A stretch of DNA of 38,550 bases. Origin: Stenomitos frigidus ULC18. GTDB taxonomy: Bacteria; Cyanobacteriota; Cyanobacteriia; Leptolyngbyales; Leptolyngbyaceae. Positions within the stretch are counted from its first letter, which is position 1. Each line of letters starts with the position of its first letter. Shown in pieces: positions 17,107 through 24,735 of this stretch. The translations under genes and the position numbers were made by a program. The stretch covers positions 1 to 38,550 of the forward strand of contig NZ_PVWK01000043.1 in assembly GCF_003003795.1 (NCBI RefSeq), read 5' to 3'. The notes under the pieces were generated by a model. It made no database searches, was not told where the DNA came from, and worked only from the letters and a program-made list of their open reading frames with translations.

Positions 17107-17913
17107 TCATAAGTGGCACGCCAAGCAAGGTAGCGTGTCATCTTCCTCATCTAAGACTGTCGCTAATGCTTCCGCTAGGGGACGGTTGGGTTGGGTTTGT
17201 TGTTGTCGCATCATGGCTTTTTGGTGATCAGCGATGATGTCATCTTTACGGGCAACGAGTTCCAGTAGCGTTTCTCCTTGCGTCCAAGTGTAGGTTCTGC
17301 CATCCCGATGGTTCTGCTCATAGTCGATCGCTTTCTGGAACAAATCGGGATGCTCTTGTGCCAGCATGACCCATTCATACTTGCGTTGAAAAAAGCAGAA
17401 GTAACACCCAGAACGTGATCGCCAGCGGTAGTAATCCGGCATTCCGATGCCACTTTCTTCAAGTAGGTGAAGAATATCAGCCTTAACGAGTCCGTACTCT
17501 TTGAAGGGGAATCTCGCTGTGATACTCGGTTTGGTTGAAATGTATCCATCACGGTTCTCATCGGCGCGAATGCCAATGTAACTGACCACTACATCATCAC
17601 CTACCCATTTCTCCAATGGCTTGATCTTCATTAGCTCCGTACACCACCGCTGTCTGGGTGAAGGAAGATAGCCGCCATGCAGATCCAGCCAGTGGTCAAA
17701 ACCCCGCTCTGATTCAAGATAGTGAATTTTGATCCCAAGCCAATCTTCAATCCGCCTCAGATAGTCGTAAGTCTCTGTCAGTTCCTTATGGGTATCGCAG
17801 AAAAAGTATTCAATTTCTAAGTCAGGGTACTTTTGGCGCATAAGAATGGCAAGGGCGGTACTGTCCTTACCGCCAGAGAGACCGAGTATGTGTCTTACCT
17901 TTTTCTCACTCAT
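17107..17913 (-). CDS. PAPS reductase-like ATP pyrophosphatase, SspD/DndC/BrxP type
   Basis: This family activates a target with ATP. In Dnd and Ssp systems the relative (DndC, SspD) takes part in placing sulfur in the DNA backbone, and in type 4 BREX the relative is BrxP. The 268-residue protein shows the PP-loop SGGKDS at 13-18, ending LSGGKDSTALAILM. It also has RQRWCTELMKIKPLE with Cys91 and a CYFC pair (Cys170, Cys173) in SGCYFCFFQRKYEW, the likely Fe-S ligands of the DndC group. The cysteines and the lack of sulfate-assimilation neighbours argue against a metabolic CysH. It overlaps the preceding SspC-like ATPase gene by 4 bp. The C-terminus ends in CLACHL, an additional cysteine pair. 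The order DUF4007, ATPase, PAPS reductase is the sspB-sspC-sspD order as I recall it. Confidence 0.9.
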   Translation of the reverse strand: MSEKKVRHILGLSGGKDSTALAILMRQKYPDLEIEYFFCDTHKELTETYDYLRRIEDWLGIKIHYLESERGFDHWLDLHGGYLPSPRQRWCTELMKIKPLEKWVGDDVVVSYIGIRADENRDGYISTKPSITARFPFKEYGLVKADILHLLEESGIGMPDYYRWRSRSGCYFCFFQRKYEWVMLAQEHPDLFQKAIDYEQNHRDGRTYTWTQGETLLELVARKDDIIADHQKAMMRQQQTQPNRPLAEALATVLDEEDDTLPCLACHL

Positions 17914-20900
17914 GCTGACTGACCTCGCTTGTGCTTAGACTGTCCCAATTCACTGAGAGCATCATCAGGCTTTCGGCTGAAGAGTTTTGCATTAAGCTTC
18001 GCTAAAAACCCCTTTTGAAGCCGAGGGTTGTCTTTTAATGCTGGCGTACTCAACGCTTCCTCGATCAAGCGATCGAACAACTCCTCATGTTCTTCATCAA
18101 TCCATACGACTTCATGAACTTCCTGACCGTTCGGTTCAGTGACCGTAATTCGCAGAGCATCAAAGCCTTTACCTTGCCGTCTAATTTCGCTCCGCAGCGC
18201 TTCCAGGTTTTGGAACCGACGCACCAGATCGCTCAACGCAATTTCAAACCGACTGAAATCTTCATCGACCCAGCCCTTGGGATGCTTATCTGCCACAATC
18301 CTAACTAGCGCCTCTAACCAGTCTTTGTCTGATGAATCTTCCTCCACAGCCTTAGCAACAAAATGCTTCAGGATTGGATCAATGCACTGTCCCACCAGGT
18401 AACTGGCACGAACCCGCAAATCCTCTCTTAAGTTGGCTTCCTTGCTGTGAACCCCAAATGCCTCATATAAATGCTTTTGGCAATCGCTCAACAAATTGTC
18501 ATAAGCAGTCTGAATTTCATGAAGGCACTGCACTAATTGCTTCCGAAACGCTTTTGCTGCTTGCTCGTTTTCTTCTTCCCCAGCGGTCATCGGATTAAAG
18601 CCGCAGGCTTCGGGTAGCGAAACAAACAGCAATTCGTCTGGCTCCTGCGCCGTTTGTAGTGCCTGTAAAACCTTCAGCGTTGATGTATTCAGCCGTTTCG
18701 TCGATCGCGTAAATTCTGGTAGTTGACGGACAAACCCAAACAACGGCTTGGCGATCGCCAACAACGAGGCATTACGCAACCCTGGGGGTGCCTTGGCGTT
18801 AGGTGACTTCAAAATAGTTTCGAGTTCTCTAAAGACCTGAGATCGCAGTCCAACCATCTCAAAATACTTCACCGAAAACCGCGATGGGGCTTTCACCAGC
18901 AGTTCAAAATGCTCTGGTCCCAGGATCGGAATAAAGGTTCCATCCTTATAAATACCAACATCGTCAACGTGATAGAGCAAGAACGCCGCCAGCAAAAGGG
19001 GAATAGCCCCAGGCTTGACACCATAGGGAGGCTGCTCTAGCTGTTCATACAGGAGGTTCAGCGATCGTTGCTCTTTCGTCGCTGCTTGGCAGAATTGTTC
19101 GATCGCCTGCCAAATCGTTGCAACCCCTGACTCTGAATGCGGCGGCTGAAAATCCCACTCTTCTTCGTCCTGGCGATGGATTCCCGTTGCCGCTAACACC
19201 GAGTAGTACATGGCGACTTCAGGACCATAACCGTCTAAACCTAGCCTTTGCTGACGGTTGTGCTCAAGCATGGCTTCAATTAACTCGCGTCGGGCTGTTG
19301 CGCCTTGAGAGGTGAGTTTACGGCGATTAATGAATTCATTGTCAAGCCGGAGTCCTAAGTGATAGGTGCGATCGCAAAGCTCCGACAGCAAGGCTTGAAA
19401 GGCACGGGTTTTCAGAACAGTGGTTGCTTCTCCGGCGATCCAGCATTGGTTCTGACCTGCTGACCAATTGAACGCCTGCTGGAGCGTATCATCGAGCAAC
19501 CGTTCGGCATCAACCAGGCGATGTTTCACTTCGCGTCGTGCCACACCATCTGTTTGCAGTGCTGTTGCTTCTTTGTGGATGGTTTTGAGTGCTTGCAACT
19601 GCTGGGCACGGGTTCGGAGCAGGTCAAGTTGGGTCGTGGTGATGACGACTAAAGGTTTGCCATCCACTGTCTGCGCTGGAGGTTCCTCTGGAAGCTGGCG
19701 ATCGAGCCAGTAGACGATCAAACCATCCGTGCTAGGAGCATGGCAGCGTAGCGCCGCCAGCAGTGTGAGGCTATCGGCATACTGCTGCTCGAAATAGCGG
19801 AGATTTCCTGTGGTGGTGTAATGCCGTTGAGCAACGATAGGTTGTAGGGGACGGGCGCGAGTAAGCAGTTCGGCAAGGGGCAAGCGTTCTTTTTCGATCA
19901 GCTGATAGATTGCCGCTTCCACATTAAAGTCCGAGCCTTCCCAAAGCTTGAGGTCATCGGTCTGGTTGCGGTAGGTGATGATGCCTTTCTGGGTCAGGTC
20001 TTGAATCACGGTCTGCCAACTTTCTAAAGCTGCTCTGTCGTCTGGATGGTCACACAAGGCGAATGCCACTAGCGCAGGAGCGGCTTTCAGTGCCCCTGTT
20101 GCTGTAATGAGATTCAAGATGCCAATGGTTTTAAGGACGTTCAAGACCGATTCATTCTGCGTCTGAGCCTCCTGGATTAAGCCTTGAATCTCGACCCAGC
20201 GTTGCAGATTGATACGAGATGCCAGACCAGTGGCTGCTTCCACAAAATAGTCATAAAGCTGGTGCAGTTGCAGTGTTGGCACTAGCTCACCATCAAACGC
20301 TCTAGCCGCGAGAAATTCGGTCAGCCCGTGGGGTTCATGGCTCGTCAAGAACGTGAACAGGGAGCGATCGTTCTGGGCGTAGCGCGTACAGAGCAGCGGC
20401 AGTACTAACGCCGTCACGGGATGCAAGGGATAGGCGGCGCTGATATCCTTTTCGGCAATACCTTGATTGACCAAAACAGGCTTCAGTGCCTTGAACCAGG
20501 CTTTTGCTGTTTGATTACAGACCGATGCTACGCGGTCTGAGGCTTCGCCTTCGGGACGCTCGATCGCTTGCCCAATCAACCGGGTCATTTGGCTGGCAGA
20601 CTCGGTGAACTGCATCGTTTCAAAGCGACCCTGGATTTTTGTCCACTCGTTTTGCTCGATCGCGCTGAGTCGTTCGCTGTACCCGGCAAACGATTGATGC
20701 AGCAGCCCCACGAAATGCACCTGATACTTGCCTTTGTAGCGTAACTCTGCAATCTGTTGTAGCAGGTAAAGATCGTCAGTGCCACCATGATGCACGGCAT
20801 ATTCCAGGTTTTTGCCCAACTCATCGAGGACTAACAGCACCTGGGTTTTGGCAGCTTGAGTCACCTGTTCTAAGAGGGTCAACACTTGTTGATTGGTGAT

Positions 20901-21413
20901 CTGGCAACGCCCTACAGCGACTTCAGCGCCCCAATCCGTCAGCGTCTCGAACCAATCAGGTTTCTGCTTGCGCGACCAAAACTCCTGGCAACCGTTTGCT
21001 AATGCCCGCATGACCGTCCAACTGAGTGGCTCTCGCTGCCCAACCACCACGCAGCGTAGTAAGCCTTGGGGCGGCAGCGTAGCAAGAATTTGCTCCAGCA
21101 GAGGACTATCTTTGGGCAGTGCCTGTTCGGTAACGTGCCATGCCTGCTCAGCCGCTTTGCTTTTTTCGGGGGCACAGAGCGCTGTGAGATAGTGCGCAAA
21201 GGCTGATTTCCCGGTGCCATACACGCCAATCAGTGTCCAAGCCCGCTGTGCCTTGGGGTTGTCAAACGCCGCTAGCATACGCTGCAACGCTTCCAGCGAT
21301 CGCTCTGTCAGCACATAGCCTTCTACGGCTTCAGGATTGTCAAAATCGCGCTCCAGATTGACAGAGCGATGATAGCGACGATGCAGGCTGAAGTAATGGG
21401 AAAGAGCGGTCAC
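17910..21413 (-). CDS. Large P-loop ATPase, SspC/BrxC-like
   Basis: This 1167-residue protein starts at a GTG (21413). It shows Walker A GVYGTGKS (63-70) in TLIGVYGTGKSAFAHYL and Walker B LLVLDELGKNLEYA (Asp-Glu at 197-198), followed by FVGLLHQSFAGYSERL, a sensor-type strand. The long C-terminal part is helical with few clear motifs. It lies 6 bp after the DUF4007 gene and overlaps the PAPS reductase-like gene by 4 bp. Sandwiched this way it best fits the ATPase of a phosphorothioation module (SspC), a role that may overlap with BrxC of type 4 BREX. It is unrelated in detail to the 1827-residue PglY-like ATPase, so the locus carries two different large motors. ATPase fold sure; subunit name inferred from context. 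Confidence 0.82.
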   Translation of the reverse strand: MTALSHYFSLHRRYHRSVNLERDFDNPEAVEGYVLTERSLEALQRMLAAFDNPKAQRAWTLIGVYGTGKSAFAHYLTALCAPEKSKAAEQAWHVTEQALPKDSPLLEQILATLPPQGLLRCVVVGQREPLSWTVMRALANGCQEFWSRKQKPDWFETLTDWGAEVAVGRCQITNQQVLTLLEQVTQAAKTQVLLVLDELGKNLEYAVHHGGTDDLYLLQQIAELRYKGKYQVHFVGLLHQSFAGYSERLSAIEQNEWTKIQGRFETMQFTESASQMTRLIGQAIERPEGEASDRVASVCNQTAKAWFKALKPVLVNQGIAEKDISAAYPLHPVTALVLPLLCTRYAQNDRSLFTFLTSHEPHGLTEFLAARAFDGELVPTLQLHQLYDYFVEAATGLASRINLQRWVEIQGLIQEAQTQNESVLNVLKTIGILNLITATGALKAAPALVAFALCDHPDDRAALESWQTVIQDLTQKGIITYRNQTDDLKLWEGSDFNVEAAIYQLIEKERLPLAELLTRARPLQPIVAQRHYTTTGNLRYFEQQYADSLTLLAALRCHAPSTDGLIVYWLDRQLPEEPPAQTVDGKPLVVITTTQLDLLRTRAQQLQALKTIHKEATALQTDGVARREVKHRLVDAERLLDDTLQQAFNWSAGQNQCWIAGEATTVLKTRAFQALLSELCDRTYHLGLRLDNEFINRRKLTSQGATARRELIEAMLEHNRQQRLGLDGYGPEVAMYYSVLAATGIHRQDEEEWDFQPPHSESGVATIWQAIEQFCQAATKEQRSLNLLYEQLEQPPYGVKPGAIPLLLAAFLLYHVDDVGIYKDGTFIPILGPEHFELLVKAPSRFSVKYFEMVGLRSQVFRELETILKSPNAKAPPGLRNASLLAIAKPLFGFVRQLPEFTRSTKRLNTSTLKVLQALQTAQEPDELLFVSLPEACGFNPMTAGEEENEQAAKAFRKQLVQCLHEIQTAYDNLLSDCQKHLYEAFGVHSKEANLREDLRVRASYLVGQCIDPILKHFVAKAVEEDSSDKDWLEALVRIVADKHPKGWVDEDFSRFEIALSDLVRRFQNLEALRSEIRRQGKGFDALRITVTEPNGQEVHEVVWIDEEHEELFDRLIEEALSTPALKDNPRLQKGFLAKLNAKLFSRKPDDALSELGQSKHKRGQSA

Positions 21414-21419
21414 GTCAGC

Positions 21420-22340
21420 TTACCTCGCGGCATAGTACCTGTTCAGGATATCCTCTGCCATCGGTAATGGCTGACCTTGGAAGAAAAACTCTAGCTTTCC
21501 AGCCACATCAGTTATGCCCAAAGTGTCGGTGGTGCCGACTGTTTCGTTCGCGAAGCGTGAGCAGTGCTCAATGGCTTCGTACAGAGCACTTTCTGTGAGC
21601 CGAAACACCAAGCCTGGGCTACCGCGATCGTACAAGAGCTTGCCAACCGGGACGTTCTGCACGCCTTCGGCAAGTTGTCCGACATAGCGCAGGCAGGCGT
21701 ACACGACCATCTCGGCTGTCAGTGTGGGTTTGGAGCCAATCCGAAACGTGTAAGAGCGGGCATTCCCGGCAGACCGAATGAGACCCAGGTCGGCAAACGG
21801 ACAATCGAGTGATTCCTCACTCGCCGAAGCTTTGAAGGGCTGCGAGCCATACATCCGCAACAGGCAGTTCATATCTTTACGCAGCGACGAATCTGCCACT
21901 CGTGCGGCTTCCCGATCGCGGTAGTCACAGAGTTGGTTAAAAAGCTCGTCAATGGTAAACTCCACGCTACGAAATTGATTGAACACAAACGCCCACGTTG
22001 TCACGGAGCAAGGATCTTCCAGCAGTTTCCAGTGCAGCAGCCAGAGGGACGCTGGATCTTCTAGATAAGGGTCCCAACCCGACGATCCCAGAAGCTGCTT
22101 ACCAAAAGCAGTGGGGCGATCTTCCTCTAGCAGCTTGAAGGCTGTACACCAGTAGCGGATGGAGCGCACCATGTTTTTCCCTACCCCCAGCCGTACCGTT
22201 GCGTCATCCCGTAAGAAAATAGTGGGATCTTGAGCCGCCTGGTCAAATCCTTTTTTGAGCCAACCAAACCGAGGGTGAAAGGTCTCGTGACGGGCAAAGG
22301 CTTGGCGCATGGTTGGGGCTTGAGGGGTGCTGACAGTCAT
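21420..22340 (-). CDS. DUF4007 protein, SspB-like (first gene of the modification operon)
   Basis: DUF4007 family; I recall SspB, the strand-nicking subunit of Ssp phosphorothioation, having this domain. Family features are clear: RHETFHPRFGWLKKGFD, IFLRDDATVRLGVGKNMVRSIRYWC, LEDPASLWLLHWKLLEDP, TTWAFVFNQFRSVEFT and the C-terminal LEFFFQGQPLPMAEDILNRYY. I chose the ATG at 22340 (MTVSTPQAPTM). A TTG eight codons upstream has a longer frame but little support, and the ATG at the end of this segment (MRQAF) would also start at the domain edge. It is the first gene of the minus-strand series, divergent from the methyltransferase-like gene, so a promoter should lie in 22341-22489. Domain call strong; nickase role by analogy only. 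Confidence 0.85.
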   Translation of the reverse strand: MTVSTPQAPTMRQAFARHETFHPRFGWLKKGFDQAAQDPTIFLRDDATVRLGVGKNMVRSIRYWCTAFKLLEEDRPTAFGKQLLGSSGWDPYLEDPASLWLLHWKLLEDPCSVTTWAFVFNQFRSVEFTIDELFNQLCDYRDREAARVADSSLRKDMNCLLRMYGSQPFKASASEESLDCPFADLGLIRSAGNARSYTFRIGSKPTLTAEMVVYACLRYVGQLAEGVQNVPVGKLLYDRGSPGLVFRLTESALYEAIEHCSRFANETVGTTDTLGITDVAGKLEFFFQGQPLPMAEDILNRYYAAR

Positions 22341-22489
22341 GAATTTAGTGTCTTCTGCAATCAACCTAGAACCAGACTAGAACAAGTGATCTGAAAAGTC
22401 ACGGCTTGTATGATGAATGCTATCGTGACTTGATCGCGCTTCACGTTACTGCAAAATGGGTTCAAAAGCGCGATCTCAAAACAAGCATC
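22341..22489. promoter_or_regulatory. Divergent intergenic region of the defence locus
   Basis: The minus-strand operon starts at 22340 and the plus-strand methyltransferase-like gene at 22490 (or at a TTG at 22406). Both promoters should therefore lie here. I could not pick convincing -35/-10 boxes or an operator. The call rests on gene orientation. Confidence 0.4.
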
Positions 22490-24559
22490 ATGGATCTAGC
22501 CCCCGATCGTTACCCTGACTTTTCGGTTTTGGCGACGCTTTGCCAGCGCAGCAAGGTGGGCAAACTCTTGCCGGATGCTCTGTATGTCCACGTTTCAGCC
22601 CTGGCAGCCCTAGATCCACTCTTACAAGCGTATGAGAGCGAAGCGCGTCAGCTTGCCTCGGTTGAAGCCGCCACCCTAGTTAAGTTTAGTACTGAGAAGC
22701 CAAGCCTCTCCTACCTGGTATATCCTGACTTCGATGCTGATCCTCACCCTGCCCTTCAAGCCAGCATTCAGGTTGACCTCCGGAGCCGCAAGGTCAACCA
22801 TCGCCACTACAGCGACAGTGACAACCCGTTTATCCTCCATCGCAAAGAGCATTTCGTTACCACCGCTTACCCCCATTATCAGCAATTTGCTGCTCTGACT
22901 CGCCAGGAAGAAGCGTTGGGACTGCTCGATCAGCCCCGATCGATCGGCACTCGTTTAGCTTGGGAGCAACGCCTAGCCCAGTGCAACGTTGCGTTTCAAG
23001 GGCATACGCTGGTTCATCGTGCTCTCCTCAATACTCAATCTGCTCAAGTCAAGATCGATCGCCACAAAGCGGCAATCAGCCGCAATGCTTTTTCCAAGCC
23101 GATGCGGTTAGCACTGGAGGCAGGGCTGTTTAGCCAGCAGACGACTTTCTTTGATTACGGGTGTGGGCAGGGCGGCGACTTGGAACGGGTTGCCAAGTTG
23201 GGATACGCCAGTGCTGGTTGGGACCCCTACTACCGACCTGATACGGCTCTGACGGCAGCCGATGTTGTGAATCTGGGCTACGTCATTAACGTGATTGAGT
23301 CCCAGACAGAGCGGCGAGAAGCATTGATCAAGGCGTGGGAGCTAACCCAGCAAGTTTTGGTCGTGTCGGCGCAGGTGTTAATCGCTCAAGGCAATAGCCA
23401 GATTGCTTATGGCGACGGGGTGATCACGAGCCGCAACACCTTCCAGAAATATTACGACCAGGAGGAACTGAAGCTTTACATCGATCAAGTGTTGGGCGTA
23501 GACGCAGTTCCAGTCGCACTAGGCATCTACTTTGTGTTTCGAGATGAGGCACAGGCGGAAACTTTCCGTGCCGCGCGGTTTCGATCGCGGGTCTCCGTGC
23601 CCAAAGTGCAACTGAGCAACAAGCGCTTTGAGTCTTACAAGGAACTGTTGGCTCCGCTGATGACGTTTTTCACCGAGCGGGGACGACTGCCGACGCTGGA
23701 AGAACTGCCCGAAACTGAGGCACTGAGCGCCGAGTTTGGCAATCTGCGGCGGGCGTTTCAGATTGTTCTGCAAGCGACGAACCCGCAAGAGTGGGATGAG
23801 ATTAGCGATCGCCGTCGTGGGGATTTGCTAGTTTACCTGGCGCTGAGTCACTTTGGTCATCGTCCAAAGCTGCGGGATCTCGCACCTGTCGTGCAAACCG
23901 ATATCAAAAGTCTGTTTGGCGGCTATCAGCAGGCTTGCACGGCAGCCGATTTGATGTTGATGAGCCTGGGGAATTTAGCGGTGGTGGCAGAACGTTGCCA
24001 AAACAGTCCGATCGGGAAAAAGCTGCCTGGTTCGCTTTGGGTGCATGTGTCGGCGATCGAAACCCTTGACTCGCTGCTGCGCCTCTACGAAGGCTGTGCT
24101 TCACGCACGATCGGTCGTCCTGAGGAGGCAAACGTGATCAAGTTCCACTGCCGCAAGCCCAAAATCACGTATCTGGTCTACCCGGACTTTGATGCCGATC
24201 CGCACCCCGCTTTGCACACCAGTATGCAGATTGACCTGCGGGATCTGCACGTCCATTATCGCGATTATGACCTTAGCGACAATCCACCTCTACTGCACCA
24301 AAAGGATTTGCTGGTTGCGCCGGACTACCCTGGCTACGAGAAGTTTGCCAAGCTGAGTCGGCAGGAGGAGGATTGGGGATTATTGGAAGACTGGAAGCAG
24401 ATTAGCGAGCGGCGAGGTTGGCTGAAGTGCCTGGAAGAGCACTGTGCTGAGTTGAAGGGGCATCGGGTGGTGTGGCAGAAGGATGCTGATCCGTATCAGG
24501 TGAAATTGGTGCGATCGATGCTTCGGGCTAAACAGGCAGAACGGAAAGGCGAAGAATGA
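22490..24559 (+). CDS. DNA phosphorothioation-associated putative methyltransferase with a duplicated flanking domain
   Basis: It resembles the family named DNA phosphorothioation-associated putative methyltransferase, which travels with dnd genes. A central SAM-binding motif reads TTFFDYGCGQGGDLERVAKLG, extended here by GYASAGWDPYYRP. That core is flanked by two copies of a domain of about 185 residues: YLVYPDFDADPHPAL occurs in both, and so do the matching KLLPDALYVHVSAL / KKLPGSLWVHVSAI and RQEEALGLL / RQEEDWGLL. I start at the ATG 22490, where the repeat homology begins; a TTG at 22406 would add 28 residues with no support in the repeat. The methyl acceptor is unknown: DNA is an obvious guess, but the family may do something else. 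It is divergent from the SspB-like gene. Length with the later start is 689 residues. Confidence 0.82.
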   Translation: MDLAPDRYPDFSVLATLCQRSKVGKLLPDALYVHVSALAALDPLLQAYESEARQLASVEAATLVKFSTEKPSLSYLVYPDFDADPHPALQASIQVDLRSRKVNHRHYSDSDNPFILHRKEHFVTTAYPHYQQFAALTRQEEALGLLDQPRSIGTRLAWEQRLAQCNVAFQGHTLVHRALLNTQSAQVKIDRHKAAISRNAFSKPMRLALEAGLFSQQTTFFDYGCGQGGDLERVAKLGYASAGWDPYYRPDTALTAADVVNLGYVINVIESQTERREALIKAWELTQQVLVVSAQVLIAQGNSQIAYGDGVITSRNTFQKYYDQEELKLYIDQVLGVDAVPVALGIYFVFRDEAQAETFRAARFRSRVSVPKVQLSNKRFESYKELLAPLMTFFTERGRLPTLEELPETEALSAEFGNLRRAFQIVLQATNPQEWDEISDRRRGDLLVYLALSHFGHRPKLRDLAPVVQTDIKSLFGGYQQACTAADLMLMSLGNLAVVAERCQNSPIGKKLPGSLWVHVSAIETLDSLLRLYEGCASRTIGRPEEANVIKFHCRKPKITYLVYPDFDADPHPALHTSMQIDLRDLHVHYRDYDLSDNPPLLHQKDLLVAPDYPGYEKFAKLSRQEEDWGLLEDWKQISERRGWLKCLEEHCAELKGHRVVWQKDADPYQVKLVRSMLRAKQAERKGEE

Positions 24560-24669
24560 GCACTCTTGGCTTATCTCCCAAGAAATACACTCTGAGGGAG
24601 TGCCAACGCATTGAGGCATCGAAAAACAATGAATTAATTTTCTTTGAATAAGGTGTGCGTTCTCGTTCT

Positions 24670-24684
24670 CAATCCAATGGATTG
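24670..24684. promoter_or_regulatory. 15-base palindrome upstream of the NERD-helicase gene
   Basis: CAATCCA-A-TGGATTG is a perfect 7-bp inverted repeat, about 50 bp upstream of the ATG at 24736, in the 176-bp space after the methyltransferase gene. Its place fits an operator. I saw nothing else clear in 24560-24735 beyond a weak CTTGG/CCAAG hairpin right after the methyltransferase stop. Confidence 0.35.
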
Positions 24685-24735
24685 GGCATCCTATGACTAT
24701 CTCAGCTTAGATTCCTACACCAACAGAACAGAATT

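Noticed and set aside
17107-17913. CysH, the PAPS reductase of sulfate assimilation
   Set aside because: DndC-type cysteines and an operon of defence genes argue for the DNA-modification branch.
24560-24735. Left transposon end: a sequence GGCATCCTATG at 24685-24695 resembles the inverted site
   Set aside because: It needs one gap and one mismatch, has no second copy and no terminal TGT nearby.
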